Positions 9,386 through 18,250 are shown, counted from the stretch's first letter. The stretch is DNA of 64,000 bases from Teichococcus aerophilus (GCF_014490485.1 NZ_JACTVA010000020.1:24291-88290), one strand, 5' to 3'. Notes: a model not told the origin generated them from the letters alone. Made by a program: numbers and translations.

Positions 9386-10486
9386 CTACTCCAGGCTCTC
9401 CACGAACCGCCGCAGATCCTCCGCGTAGAAGCTGGCGGTCCCGGTGGTGCCGTGGCCCAGGGTTTTCTCGCTGGCCGGGATCAGCAGCATCTGCGCGTTC
9501 GGGATGCGCGCCATGGCGGCCTGCATCAGCCCCGTCTCGGGCGGGTTACGCTCGTCGTCGGCGGCGTTGATGGCCAGCACGCGCGCCTTGATACGTTCGA
9601 GCTGCGCCGAGGGGTCGTAGTCGCGCGAGGCGTCCCACTGATAGATGAAGTCATTGGCGTCCAGCGGCGGCGGCGCCGCCAGCCGTGCGTCCACCAGCTT
9701 GTCGGCGGCGGCGCGGTCGGGCGCGGCGGCTTGCAGGAACAGCGTGCCGCCGCTGGTGCCGAGCGAGTAGAAGACGTTCGCCATCCGCAGGCTCGGCGGT
9801 TGCTCGGTGTAGTTGCCGCCCTGGTAGGCCGGGTCGCGGCGGATCAGCTCGATCTGCATCCGGCGCATGATCCAGTTACGGCCGGCCATGGCTGTGGGCT
9901 GCGATGCCATGGGCACGATGGCGTCCATCGCATCGGGGTACATCACGCCCCAGAGCCAGGCGTGCATGCCGCCCATGGACTGGCCGAGGATCAGGCGCAG
10001 GTGGGGAATGCCCAAACCCTCCGTCACCAACCGGTACTGCGCCCGCACCATGTCGTCATAGGTGTAGCGGGGAAAGCTGGCGCGCATGCCGTCCGAGGGC
10101 TTGGCGGACTGCCCGGCGCCGAGCGAGTCGGGGATGATGATGTAGTAGCGGCTGGCATCCAGCGGCTGCCCGGGGCCGAAGAGCTGGCCGGCGAAGATCG
10201 GCGTCAGCAGGCTGCGGGCGGAGCCGCCGGTGCCGTGCAGCACCAGGACCGGGATGCCGGTACGCGCACCGATGGTGGTGTAGGCCAGCGGCAGTTCCGC
10301 CATCGTCTCGCCGGTGCTGAAGCGGAAGTCGCGGGCAACCCAGCGCCCCTGGACCGGTGCGATGGCTTGGCCCGACGTGGCGGGCTGGGTCGCGGGCGCC
10401 TGGGCGGCGGCGGGCGGGGTGCTGGCGGCAAGGGCCGCCGTCGCCGCCAGCCCGAAGGCCGCGCGGCGGGAGAACTGGGATGGCAT
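9386..10486 (-). CDS. Secreted alpha/beta hydrolase, MetX-like fold
   Basis: 366 residues from the ATG at 10486; upstream in-frame starts add an unlikely leader. The N-terminus MPSQFSRRAAFGLAATAAL looks like a Tat signal (SRRAAF). The mature part has an HGTGG oxyanion loop, nucleophile elbow GQSMGGMHA, an acidic NAADDERNPPE and His in LGHGTTG, so the catalytic triad looks complete. The overall pattern resembles homoserine O-acetyltransferase-like hydrolases. Export and distance from methionine genes argue against a biosynthetic role; the substrate is unknown. It is the last minus-strand gene after the sugar-acid cluster, 148 bp from the FAH-family gene. Confidence 0.82.
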   Translation of the reverse strand: MPSQFSRRAAFGLAATAALAASTPPAAAQAPATQPATSGQAIAPVQGRWVARDFRFSTGETMAELPLAYTTIGARTGIPVLVLHGTGGSARSLLTPIFAGQLFGPGQPLDASRYYIIIPDSLGAGQSAKPSDGMRASFPRYTYDDMVRAQYRLVTEGLGIPHLRLILGQSMGGMHAWLWGVMYPDAMDAIVPMASQPTAMAGRNWIMRRMQIELIRRDPAYQGGNYTEQPPSLRMANVFYSLGTSGGTLFLQAAAPDRAAADKLVDARLAAPPPLDANDFIYQWDASRDYDPSAQLERIKARVLAINAADDERNPPETGLMQAAMARIPNAQMLLIPASEKTLGHGTTGTASFYAEDLRRFVESLE

Positions 10487-10634
10487 GGGACGCCTCCTCC
10501 GGCCGGTTGATCCGGCGCTGTCGACCTTGGACGAGGCGGCATTCTCGGTCCGGCGCGCGGCGCCGGTCAACGCCCATGCGCAGGACTATGCGCGCGAGGC
10601 CATACGCGGGGCCACGGGGCCCCGCGCGGCGGCG

Positions 10635-11477
10635 TCAGGCGGAGACGGTCTTCTGCGTCTGCTCGCCCAGCCCGGCGATGCCCAGGCGAATGGTCTGGCC
10701 CGCCTTCAGGTACAAAGGCGGCTTCTGGCCCATGCCGACGCCCGGTGGCGTGCCGGTGGTGATGACGTCGCCCGGATGCAGCGTGATGAACTGGGAGACG
10801 TAGGAGACCAGCTTCTGCACGCCGAAGATCATCGTGCGGGTGGAGCCATCCTGGTAGCGCTTGCCATCGACCTCGCAGAACATCGCCAGATCCTGCGGGT
10901 CCGGCACCTCGTCCTTGGTCACCAGCCAGGGGCCGAGCGGGCCGAAGGTGTCATGGCCCTTGCCCTTGTCCCAGGTGCCGCCACGCTCGATCTGGAATTC
11001 ACGCTCGGAGACGTCGTTGCAGACGGCGTAGCCGGCGACGTGGTCCATCGCCTCGGCCTCGGAAACGTTCTTGGCGCGGGTGCCGATGATCACCGCCAGC
11101 TCGACTTCCCAGTCGGTCTTCTGGCTGTTCTTCGGGATCTGCACATCGTCGTTCGGGCCGCTCAGGGCGCCGAGCGACTTCAGGAAGATGATCGGCTCCT
11201 TCGGAATCGCCGCGCCGGTCTCGGCCGCGTGGTCCGCATAGTTCAGGCCAATGCACACGAAGTTCTTCATATGCGCGATGGGCGAGCCGATGCGCGGGCT
11301 GCCGGAGACCGCCGGCAGGGAGGTGGTGTCCAGCGCCGCCAGCCTGGCCAGCCCGGCGGGGGAGAGCGCCTCACCCGAGAAGTCGGGCAGGACGCCCGAC
11401 AGGTCGCGGATGGTGCCCTGGGCGTCGAGCAGGCCCGGCTTTTCCTGGCCCGGCGGGCCGAAACGCAGCAGCTTCAT
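10635..11477 (-). CDS. FAH-family hydrolase, probably 2,4-diketo-3-deoxyaldonate hydrolase
   Basis: 280 residues, single-domain fumarylacetoacetate hydrolase superfamily. The metal-binding core includes FVCIGLNYADHA, DWEVELAVIIGT, GYAVCNDVSERE and the C-terminal VITTGTPPGVGMG. The family cleaves C-C bonds of acylpyruvate-type compounds with Mg2+. Its place directly after a 2-keto-3-deoxyaldonate-type SDR and a XylD-type dehydratase suggests hydrolysis of a 2,4-diketo-3-deoxyaldonate to pyruvate plus lactate or glycolate. Ureidoglycolate lyase is an alternative given the superfamily, but the neighbours favour sugar-acid breakdown. Confidence 0.85.
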   Translation of the reverse strand: MKLLRFGPPGQEKPGLLDAQGTIRDLSGVLPDFSGEALSPAGLARLAALDTTSLPAVSGSPRIGSPIAHMKNFVCIGLNYADHAAETGAAIPKEPIIFLKSLGALSGPNDDVQIPKNSQKTDWEVELAVIIGTRAKNVSEAEAMDHVAGYAVCNDVSEREFQIERGGTWDKGKGHDTFGPLGPWLVTKDEVPDPQDLAMFCEVDGKRYQDGSTRTMIFGVQKLVSYVSQFITLHPGDVITTGTPPGVGMGQKPPLYLKAGQTIRLGIAGLGEQTQKTVSA

Positions 11478-11504
11478 GATTCAGCGATTCCTCGTTGGAT
11501 GATG

Positions 11505-11567
11505 GGAGCGTGATCGCCTGCGGTGGAATCACCGAGAGGCGCGTGCTCCGTGAACGGATCGTGCTCT
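11505..11567. repeat. Family D short inverted-end repeat, copy D1
   Basis: 63 bp starting GGAGCGTGATC and ending GGATCGTGCTCT, near-perfect inverted ends. It contains GCCTGCGGTGGAATCACCGA and GCGTGCTCCGTGAACGGAT. A longer relative lies at 24604-24696. Its edge touches the SDR stop codon. Confidence 0.6.
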
Positions 11568-12315
11568 AGTTGGTCCAGCCGCCATCGATGACGATGGCCT
11601 GGGCGGTGACGAACTGGCTCTCGGGGGCGGAGAGATACAGCACCAGCTCCGCGATCTCCCCGGGCGTGGCCAGCCGGCCCATCGCCTGGCGGCCGACGAA
11701 GGCGGCGCGCGCCGCTTCCACGCTGCCGGCCACGCCGGCATTGGCGGCGATGCGGTCGCCCAGCGAGGGTGTGTCCACCGTGCCGGGGCAGACGCAGTTG
11801 CAGCGAATGCCCTTGGTAACGAAATCCGCCGCCACGCTCTTGGTCAGCCCGACCACTGCGGCCTTGGTGGTGCCATAGGCGAAGCGGTTGGCCACGCCCT
11901 TCACCGAGCCGGCGGCGGAGGCCATGTTGACGATGGCGCCACCGCCCTGCTCCAGCATCCCCGGCAGCGCGGCCTGGATGACTTTCCACTGCGCGCGGAC
12001 GTTCAGCGCGAAGGCGAAGTCCCAGTCCTCGTCCTTGCAGGTCAGCACATCGTTCTGGTGCACGAAGCCGGCGCAGTTGAAGACGATGTCGAAGGGGCCG
12101 TTGGCCTGGATGGTGGCCGTCACGGCCGCGTCGTCCAGCACATTCAGCGCCAGGGCGGTGATGCCGGCCTCGGCCAGCCCCGCCAGCTTGGCGGCGTCCA
12201 GGTCGGTGGCCACCACCGTGGCGCCTTCCCGCGCATAGGCCAGCGCGGCGGCGCGGCCGATGCCCTGGCCCGCGGCGGTGACGAAGCAACGCTTTCCTTG
12301 CAGCCTTCCGGCCAT
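11566..12315 (-). CDS. Short-chain dehydrogenase, 2-keto-3-deoxy-L-fuconate dehydrogenase/BDH2-like
   Basis: 249 residues from the ATG at 12315. Rossmann motif TAAGQGIGRAAALAYA, NCAGFVHQNDVL, and catalytic Ser/Tyr/Lys in NMASAAGSVKG and YGTTKAAVVGL. The segment KGIRCNCVCPGTVDTPSL closely matches BDH2/DHRS6 and bacterial 2-keto-3-deoxy-L-fuconate dehydrogenases as recalled. The predicted reaction is NAD-dependent oxidation at C4 of a 2-keto-3-deoxyaldonate, fitting the XylD-like dehydratase upstream and FAH hydrolase downstream. Other substrates cannot be excluded. Confidence 0.88.
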   Translation of the reverse strand: MAGRLQGKRCFVTAAGQGIGRAAALAYAREGATVVATDLDAAKLAGLAEAGITALALNVLDDAAVTATIQANGPFDIVFNCAGFVHQNDVLTCKDEDWDFAFALNVRAQWKVIQAALPGMLEQGGGAIVNMASAAGSVKGVANRFAYGTTKAAVVGLTKSVAADFVTKGIRCNCVCPGTVDTPSLGDRIAANAGVAGSVEAARAAFVGRQAMGRLATPGEIAELVLYLSAPESQFVTAQAIVIDGGWTN

Positions 12316-12481
12316 CCTTGGAATCCCCTTCATGGAAGCGAAGGCCAGGCGAACAGCATCCACCCGGCCCCAGTCTCTGCCACCCGCCCGGTGTCCCCTG
12401 GCAGGGCGGCACCTGAACGCGCCGGGCGGAGGGGCGGAAGATGCTTCCCCCGTCCCCTCCGCCCCAGCCGGCTAGACGCAG

Positions 12482-12511
12482 TCTATAGCCGAGTTGTCGG
12501 ACATCCTACAG
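12482..12511 (-). promoter_or_regulatory. Possible GntR-type operator over a weak promoter
   Basis: On the minus strand, TGTCCGACA (12495-12503), a 9-bp palindrome, lies upstream of the SDR gene. It is flanked by TGTAGG and TATAGA, 17 bp apart, but TGTAGG is a poor -35 match. TGTC-n-GACA half-sites are typical of FCD-class GntR repressors of sugar-acid genes. No regulator gene is adjacent, so this is a weak call. Confidence 0.3.
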
Positions 12512-12519
12512 CCACCCGT

Positions 12520-14301
12520 TCAGTGGTTGTGGCGGCTCTCGCCCCGTGTCTCCAGGATGTTCAGGTACAGTGTCGCCGGCTCCAGGCAGCCGCCGGTGCC
12601 AAGCTGACCGACCATGGAACGGTAGATCTCCTCCCACGGCGTCTTGTTCAGCAGCTTGGGCGGCGTCCAGGCGGCGCGGCGGGCGGCCATCTCCTCCTCG
12701 GAGATCAGCAGGTCCACCTTGCGGGTCTTCAGGTTGATGCGGATGCGGTCGCCCGAGTTCATCAGCGCCAACCCGCCGCCGACCGCGGCTTCGGGGGAGA
12801 CGTTGAGGATGGAGGGGGACGCTGACGTGCCGCTCTGCCGGCCATCGCCCATGGTGGGCAAGCTGTGCAACCCGGCTTTGATCATCGCGCCCGGTGGCTG
12901 CATGTTCACCACCTCGGCGCTGCCGGGGTAGCCGACGGGGCCACAATTGCGGATGACCAGCACGGTGTGGTCGTCCACGCCGAGATCCGGGTCCTCGATG
13001 CGGTCGTGGTAATCCTCGGGCCCCTCGAAGACGATGACCTTGCCTTCGAAGATATCCTCGGGGTCGGAGAGGAAGCGCTTGCGGAAATCGGCGTCGATGA
13101 CGCTGACCTTCATGACCGCGCTGTCGAACAGGTTGCCGCTGAGCACGACGAAGCCAGCCTGCTCCAGCAACGGCTTCTCGTAGGGGCGGATCACCTCGCG
13201 GTCCGGCAGCGGGGCCAGGGCCAGGTCCTCGGCCAGCGTCTTGCCGGTGACGGTGCGGACGGTGGTGTGCAGCTTGCCGGCCTCGGCCAGCTCCTTCATC
13301 ACCGCCTGCACGCCGCCGCCGCGATAGAACATTTCGCCGAGGAAGCGCCCGGCCGGCTGGCAATCGACCAGCAGCGGAATGTCGGCGCCGATCGTCTGCC
13401 AGTCCTCCGTGGTCAGCTCCACGCCCATGTGCCGGGCGATGGCCACCAGGTGCGGCGGGCAGTTGCTGCTGGCACCGATGGCGCTGGCCAGCACGATGGT
13501 GTTCTCGAACGCCTCGCGCGTCATGATGTCGGAGGGGCGCAGATTCTCCTTCACCATGTCGACGATCCGCATGCCAGTGGCGTGCGCCATCTGGCCACGC
13601 TCCCGGTAGGCGGCGGGAATGGCGGCGCAGCCGGGCAGCGACATGCCCAGCGCCTCGGCCAGCGAGTTCATGGAGAGGGCGGTCCCCATGGTGTTGCAAT
13701 GGCCGACGCTGGTGGCGGAGGAGGCCACCATCTGCATGAAGCCGTCATAGTTGATTTCGCCGGCGGCGAGCTGCTTGCGCGCCTCCCAGACGATGGTGCC
13801 GGAGCCGGAGAGGCGGCCCTTCCAGTGCCCATCCAGCATCGGGCCGCCGGAGAGCACCAGGGCGGGAATGTTCACCGTGGCGGCGCCCATCAGGCAGGCG
13901 GGCGTCGTCTTGTCGCAGCCCGTGGTCAGCACCACGCCATCCAGCGGATAGCCGTGCAGGATTTCGACCAGCGAGAGATAGGCCAGGTTGCGGTCCAGCG
14001 CGGCGGTGGGGCGCTTGCCGGTTTCCTGGATGGGATGGATCGGAAATTCCAGCGGGATGCCGCCGGCGTCACGGATGCCGGCCTTCACCCGCTCGGCCAG
14101 CGCCAGGTGGTGGCGGTTGCAGGGGGCGATGTCGCTGCCGGTCTGGGCGATGCCGATGATCGGCTTGCCGGATTGCAGCTCGCCCCGCGTCATGCCGAAA
14201 TTCAGGAAGCGCTCGATATACAGCGCCGTCATCCCCGGGTCTTCCGGGTCATCGAACCAGCGCTGGCTGCGCAGCCGGAAATGCTTCTTGGTTTGGTCCA
14301 T
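12520..14301 (-). CDS. IlvD/EDD-family aldonate dehydratase, XylD-like
   Basis: 593 residues from the ATG at 14301. The sequence resembles D-xylonate dehydratase XylD of Caulobacter as recalled: SGKPIIGIAQTGSDIAPCNR, AALDRNLAYLSLVEILHGYP, TTGCDKTTPA, SVGHCNTMGTALSMN, and a C-terminus ending HNH. Cysteines in APCNR, TGCDKT and GHCNT fit Fe-S cluster binding. The reaction would be dehydration of a pentonate (D-xylonate or L-arabonate) to 2-keto-3-deoxypentonate. It is followed by SDR and FAH genes, so the product probably goes through the oxidative non-phosphorylated route. An AGAGGA-type ribosome site precedes the ATG. Confidence 0.88.
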   Translation of the reverse strand: MDQTKKHFRLRSQRWFDDPEDPGMTALYIERFLNFGMTRGELQSGKPIIGIAQTGSDIAPCNRHHLALAERVKAGIRDAGGIPLEFPIHPIQETGKRPTAALDRNLAYLSLVEILHGYPLDGVVLTTGCDKTTPACLMGAATVNIPALVLSGGPMLDGHWKGRLSGSGTIVWEARKQLAAGEINYDGFMQMVASSATSVGHCNTMGTALSMNSLAEALGMSLPGCAAIPAAYRERGQMAHATGMRIVDMVKENLRPSDIMTREAFENTIVLASAIGASSNCPPHLVAIARHMGVELTTEDWQTIGADIPLLVDCQPAGRFLGEMFYRGGGVQAVMKELAEAGKLHTTVRTVTGKTLAEDLALAPLPDREVIRPYEKPLLEQAGFVVLSGNLFDSAVMKVSVIDADFRKRFLSDPEDIFEGKVIVFEGPEDYHDRIEDPDLGVDDHTVLVIRNCGPVGYPGSAEVVNMQPPGAMIKAGLHSLPTMGDGRQSGTSASPSILNVSPEAAVGGGLALMNSGDRIRINLKTRKVDLLISEEEMAARRAAWTPPKLLNKTPWEEIYRSMVGQLGTGGCLEPATLYLNILETRGESRHNH

Positions 14302-14656
14302 AGACGTCCGTCCTCTTCTCCCGCATGCCAGCCTCCGCCCGGGGTCGGCGGCTGTCAATCCGGCGGGGACGGGCTTTTCGGCGGGCTTCCAGGCCGAGGC
14401 ACGAACCGGAAAATCAGGGCCACGCCAAAGCTACAGGATCAGGGAAATGCCATGCCCCGAACGCCTGATGATCCATGGGAGTGAAGTTCGGACAGAGGCT
14501 GCGGCGCCGCGCCTGTCGGGCCGCTCAGCGCGCCCTTGAGCATGACGGCTTGAGGGGGGGATCGCCGAAAGCCTGGATCACACGGCAAGTCACAGGCAGA
14601 GACCATGGTGTGCGAACGAATATGAACGCATCACGCTCTCATGCAGCGCGAGGCAG

Positions 14657-14684
14657 AGTCCGGGGAATTCCTTCCCCGGCCGTC
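14657..14684. repeat. Solo family A tip
   Basis: GTCCGGGGAATTCCTTCCCC followed by GGCC matches the right end of full family A copies, but no partner end or core is seen nearby. It could be a remnant or an independently used terminator hairpin. Confidence 0.55.
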
Positions 14685-14797
14685 TCCACCGTGATCGCAA
14701 GACCCAGCCGCCACGCCGTGACGATGCTGGGAATCACGGCCTCACCGTCCGGCATAAAACGCCGAACGGCCAGGCCGCGTGGCAAAGACCCGTGACG

Positions 14798-14817
14798 CTG
14801 CCCGGAAAGGCAGCGCT
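14798..14817 (-). terminator. Hairpin after the small basic gene
   Basis: A 7-bp stem CGCTGCC/GGCAGCG with a six-base loop, 7 bp past the stop at 14824 in minus-strand reading. There is no T-tract, so termination strength is doubtful. Confidence 0.4.
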
Positions 14818-14823
14818 CAGGGT

Positions 14824-14994
14824 TCAGCCGCGGGCTTCGTCCTCAGGCTCCGGCGCAGGCTCATCGCCCGGTTCGGTGGACATGGTCTTCTCAGCCTTGC
14901 GCTGATCACGCTCACGCTGCTTGGCATCGGCCTTGGCCTGCTTGGCCCGGTCGCGGTCAGCGCGCTGTTGATTATAATTGGGGGCTCGCGCCAT
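14824..14994 (-). CDS. Small charged conserved-type protein
   Basis: 56 residues, starting MARAPNYNQQRADRDRAKQA. The first two thirds are rich in Lys, Arg, Asp and Gln and probably helical; the tail is acidic (EPGDEPAPEPEDEARG). The ATG at 14994 has a GGAAGGGAGT ribosome site ~5 bp upstream; a further ATG lies at 15012. No enzymatic motif. Similar small proteins are common in Acetobacteraceae as recalled; function unknown. It lies downstream of the cspA terminator in the same direction. Confidence 0.65.
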   Translation of the reverse strand: MARAPNYNQQRADRDRAKQAKADAKQRERDQRKAEKTMSTEPGDEPAPEPEDEARG

Positions 14995-15149
14995 GGCGGT
15001 ACTCCCTTCCATCGAGGTCTGGGATATCGCGGGGCGAAGGGCACTGGCGGCAGGGCTGCGAAGCACCTGGCCGCATGGACCTGGGCCGAAAGGACCTTGC
15101 GGGTCCCGGCAGGCTCCAAGGCGTCAGTACCAAAGCCGCCCCGGAAGAA

Positions 15150-15179
15150 GGCCCTGCATGCCCAAAGGCATGCAGGGCC
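15150..15179 (-). terminator. Rho-independent-type terminator of cspA
   Basis: A perfect 13-bp stem GGCCCTGCATGCC/GGCATGCAGGGCC with a 4-base loop, 9 bp past the cspA stop. The minus-strand 3' side reads CTTCTTCC, a weak T-rich tail. Confidence 0.8.
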
Positions 15180-15188
15180 ATTCGTCAC

Positions 15189-15395
15189 TTAGGCGCGGCG
15201 CAGGTTGCCGGCGGAAACCTTGCCGTCCTTGCCACGCTGCAGCTCGAACTCGACGCGCTCGCCTTCGTTCAGGCCCTGCATGCCGCCGCGCTGAACGTCA
15301 GAGATGTGCACGAACACATCCTTGGAGCCGTCTTCCGGCTGAATGAAACCAAAACCCTTGGTCGTGTTGAACCACTTGACGGTACCGATGGCCAT
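15189..15395 (-). CDS. cspA: Cold-shock protein, CspA family
   Basis: 68 residues, one cold-shock domain. RNP1 [11 protein letters not shown] and RNP2 DVFVHISDV are intact after [14 protein letters not shown]. It binds single-stranded RNA/DNA in the cytoplasm as an RNA chaperone. It is monocistronic, followed by a strong hairpin at 15150-15179. The ~150 bp upstream has no gene and could carry a leader of the sort seen on cold-shock mRNAs. Whether it is cold-induced cannot be told. Confidence 0.96.
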   Translation of the reverse strand: MAIGTVKWFNTTKGFGFIQPEDGSKDVFVHISDVQRGGMQGLNEGERVEFELQRGKDGKVSAGNLRRA

Positions 15396-15576
15396 CGGGG
15401 TGCTCCGTTAAACGAATGTTGCCACCACGCGACATGCGCGGCGGATCAACCTGTGGAACGAGCACCAGGCACGATGCGCGCAGGCCGGGCGCGAGGCACG
15501 CGGCCAAAACCAAATCAGTCGACGCATCGTATCTAGGGATAGCCGGGCGACGCCGCAACAACAACCTGACAAAAGG

Positions 15577-16617
15577 TCAACCGGTCAAGGCTTCCTCCAG
15601 GAACACCTGTACCGCCTGGAACAAAGCGCCACGGTTCCGCTCCAGCATGATGCCGTGCGTTCCCTCCCCCAGCACCACCAGACGCTTGGCCGTGACGCCG
15701 GCCAGGGACTGGAACAAGGCCAGGGCCTGGGCGGGCGGCGTCTCCCGGTCCCACTCGCCCAGCGTGACCAGGGTGGGGACCGTCACCTTCGCCGCGTCGA
15801 ACAAGGGCTTACCGGCCGCGGCATCCGCCAGCGGGCCGTTCGGCACGCGCAGGACGGAGGGCACCTGGCGTGCCCCTTCCGGGTCGGTGGCGAAGGTCGT
15901 GTCGGCCCAGTGCTCGTACCAGCCGGCAGGGAACAGGGCGGCGCGGCGGTTGTCCGGCACCCCTTCCACCCAGCGCGTGCGCACGTCCGCCCGCGTCAGG
16001 CTGCGGTAGGACGGCAGCGGGGCCGCGCCGTTGGCGGGAGCGGCGGGCGCCGCGCCTTCCTTCGGCCATTCCGGCGCGTAGAGCACCACGCGGTCCACCA
16101 GCGCCGCATTGTCGGCGGCGAATCGGGCCGCCAGCGCCCCGCCCCAGCCCCAGCCCAGCAGCACCAGCTTGGGCACGCCGCGCTTCTCCCGGATGAAGGC
16201 GGCGGCGGCGGCGATATCCGCCAGCGCGTCCGGCGCCCGTGTCAGCGGCGCGCCGCCCGGCGGCTGGCCCATCGCGGCTTCCCGCGTCGAACGACCGAAA
16301 TTCCGCAGGTCCACCGTCCAGACGTCGAAGCCCCGCCCGGCCATGTAGTCCATCCAGGACACGCCGCCGGCCGGCAGGTCGAAGCTGGTGCTGCCGGGGA
16401 AGGTGCCGTTGTGGATGCACAGGATCACCCGGTCCGCCCGCGCGGCGGTCGCGCCATCCTGCCGCTTGTTGCGCAGGTAAAGCTGGATGCCGGTGCCGGA
16501 CGGCACCTGGAACTCCTCCAGCACCACGCCGGCCGGCTGGGCCTGGGCCCCGCTTATGGCTGGCAGCATCAGGGGGGCGGCAAGCAACGGTGCGGCGAGC
16601 AGCACACGGCGGCGCAT
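15577..16617 (-). CDS. Secreted alpha/beta-hydrolase-like protein lacking the nucleophile serine
   Basis: 346 residues with a signal peptide (MRRRVLLAAPLLAAPLMLP, cleavage probably after AQA). The fold has CIHNGTFPGS, VWTVDLRNFGRS, an acid in LVTLGEWDRETPP and a His in LGEGTHGIML. The nucleophile elbow reads LLGWGWGGALAA, where the usual G-x-S-x-G is G-W-G-W-G, so the serine position is glycine. The DNA codon is GGC. It may therefore be a non-hydrolytic binding protein or use another mechanism. Monocistronic on the minus strand. Confidence 0.8.
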   Translation of the reverse strand: MRRRVLLAAPLLAAPLMLPAISGAQAQPAGVVLEEFQVPSGTGIQLYLRNKRQDGATAARADRVILCIHNGTFPGSTSFDLPAGGVSWMDYMAGRGFDVWTVDLRNFGRSTREAAMGQPPGGAPLTRAPDALADIAAAAAFIREKRGVPKLVLLGWGWGGALAARFAADNAALVDRVVLYAPEWPKEGAAPAAPANGAAPLPSYRSLTRADVRTRWVEGVPDNRRAALFPAGWYEHWADTTFATDPEGARQVPSVLRVPNGPLADAAAGKPLFDAAKVTVPTLVTLGEWDRETPPAQALALFQSLAGVTAKRLVVLGEGTHGIMLERNRGALFQAVQVFLEEALTG

Positions 16618-16969
16618 GGCATTCTCCGGCCAGGATGTTCTTCAGCGGCGGCAGCTCCGCTCCCCCACAGCATAGGCCGGATTCGGCGCGGCGGTCAGGG
16701 GGTTCGGAGCCTTCCCGGCTGTTTCAAAAACTTGCGGCGGTGCCGGGCTGTCACCACCGCATCGTATCGCGGACAAAGCCTCGCACGCCCGCCGGCCTGG
16801 CCACAGTGAAGAGCCCCGCGCCAGCCAGCGGCGTCACCAACTCACCAACGCAAAAATCTCCGCGTACCCCTCAGCCAGCAGGCGCTTCATGGCTTTGCTT
16901 GGGCGCGTGATTCAGGCTTCCGGTGATTCCCCCTCCAGCCATCACACTCCAGACACGCTCAAGCGCTGC
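16618..16969. other. Intergenic stretch without recognisable features
   Basis: No gene, repeat-family member or clear hairpin was recognised. It separates htpX from the hydrolase-like gene; both are minus-strand, so the part nearest 16618 should hold the hydrolase promoter. Confidence 0.4.
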
Positions 16970-18025
16970 TTACCCCCAAGGGTTGCGGCGCGGCGGTGCG
17001 CCGGGGCGGGACCACGGCCCCGCAGGCGCGCTGCCGCCCGGCCCCCGGTTGCCGGGGACCTGGTTGCTCGGAACTTGGTTGCCCTGGGTCCGGCTCCCGG
17101 GAACCCGGCCGCCCGGCCCGCGCGAGCCGGCCATCGGGGGCGCCACCGGCGCGCCCTGCTGCCAGCCGCCCGTGCCCGTGCCGCCCTGCCCCGCCAGCGC
17201 CATCAGCGCCGCCACCCGGTTCTCGGTTCGTGGGTGGGTGGAGAACAGCCCGTCCATCCGCTGCCCGTTCAATGGGTTGATGATGAACATATGCGCCGTC
17301 GCCGGATTGGCCTCCGCCGCCTGGTTCACATGCCCCAGCTTGCCCTGCTCCAGCCGCATCAGCGCCCGCGCCAGCCCAGCCGGGTTGCCGGTGATCTCCG
17401 CCGCACCCCGATCCGCCTCGTATTCGCGGGAGCGGCTGACCGCCATCTGCACGATGGCGGCGGCGATCGGCGCCAGCACCATCAGCAGCAGCCCGACGAT
17501 CGGCCCCGGCCCCCGCTCCCGGTCCCGCCCGCCGAACAGGAAGCCGAACTGCGCCAGCATGCCGATGGCACCCGCCAGACAGGCCGTGACCGTCATGATC
17601 AAGGTGTCGCGGTTGCGGATATGCGCCAGCTCATGCGCCACCACCCCGGCCACCTCCTCCTCCGTCATCAGGTCCAGCAGGCCGGTATTCACCGCCACCG
17701 CCGCGTTCTGCGGGTTGCGCCCGGTGGCGAAGGCATTCGGCTGGTCCTCATGGATCAGGTACAGCGCCGGCATCGGCAGGCCGGCCCGCGCCGCCATCGC
17801 CTGGGTCATCCGGTACAGCTGCGGCGCATCCTGCGGCCCGATGGGCTGCGCGTTGTGCATCCGCAGCACCATCCTGTCACTGTTCCACCACGCGAACAGG
17901 TTGGTCACCACCGCGACGCCCAGCGCCACCAGCATGCCGCCCCGCCCGCCAATGGCGCCGCCCACAGCGACGAACAACGCCGTCATCGCCGCCAGAAGGA
18001 TTGTCGTCCGCAGATACCCGCCCAT
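16970..18025 (-). CDS. htpX: M48 membrane zinc protease HtpX
   Basis: 351 residues. Two N-terminal helices ([20 protein letters not shown] and [17 protein letters not shown]) precede the catalytic [13 protein letters not shown] (HEXXH zinc site), with the third zinc ligand in [12 protein letters not shown] and further hydrophobic segments between. The ATG at 18025 gives the standard start [13 protein letters not shown]. The last ~80 residues are a Gly/Pro/Gln-rich low-complexity tail, longer than in E. coli HtpX (~293 residues). It degrades damaged inner-membrane proteins. Divergent from sdhAF4. Confidence 0.93.
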   Translation of the reverse strand: MGGYLRTTILLAAMTALFVAVGGAIGGRGGMLVALGVAVVTNLFAWWNSDRMVLRMHNAQPIGPQDAPQLYRMTQAMAARAGLPMPALYLIHEDQPNAFATGRNPQNAAVAVNTGLLDLMTEEEVAGVVAHELAHIRNRDTLIMTVTACLAGAIGMLAQFGFLFGGRDRERGPGPIVGLLLMVLAPIAAAIVQMAVSRSREYEADRGAAEITGNPAGLARALMRLEQGKLGHVNQAAEANPATAHMFIINPLNGQRMDGLFSTHPRTENRVAALMALAGQGGTGTGGWQQGAPVAPPMAGSRGPGGRVPGSRTQGNQVPSNQVPGNRGPGGSAPAGPWSRPGAPPRRNPWG

Positions 18026-18067
18026 GCACCCCTTCCCAGTCGCACCGTTCGCTCTCAGATGGGGAGG

Positions 18068-18250
18068 ATGACAAAGCCTGGACAAGAGGCCGCGACGCCG
18101 GCCGACGAAACCCCCGCCCCCCCGGCCCAGCCGGATGGCACCCCGAAACCCAAACCCACGCCCATGCCACCCGAGATCGGCGGCCCCACCGGGCCGGAAC
18201 CCACCCGCTTCGGGGACTGGGAACGCAAGGGGCGCGTGAGCGACTTCTAG
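18068..18250 (+). CDS. Succinate dehydrogenase assembly factor 4 homologue (DUF1674)
   Basis: 60 residues. The C-terminus [19 protein letters not shown] followed by VSDF is the DUF1674/SDHAF4 signature. The N-terminal half is a Pro/Ala-rich linker. SDHAF4 homologues bind the flavinylated SdhA subunit and assist complex II assembly. Start ATG at 18068, divergent from htpX by 42 bp. No sdh genes are in the window. Confidence 0.85.
   Translation: MTKPGQEAATPADETPAPPAQPDGTPKPKPTPMPPEIGGPTGPEPTRFGDWERKGRVSDF

Larger units (their letters stand above)
14302..14823. other. Intergenic stretch with repeat fragments
   Basis: No convincing gene. It holds a solo family D half-site near 14627-14641 (GAACGCATCACGCTCT), a solo family A tip at 14657-14684 and a hairpin at 14798-14817. 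These look like debris of intergenic elements accumulated between two minus-strand genes. Confidence 0.5.
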
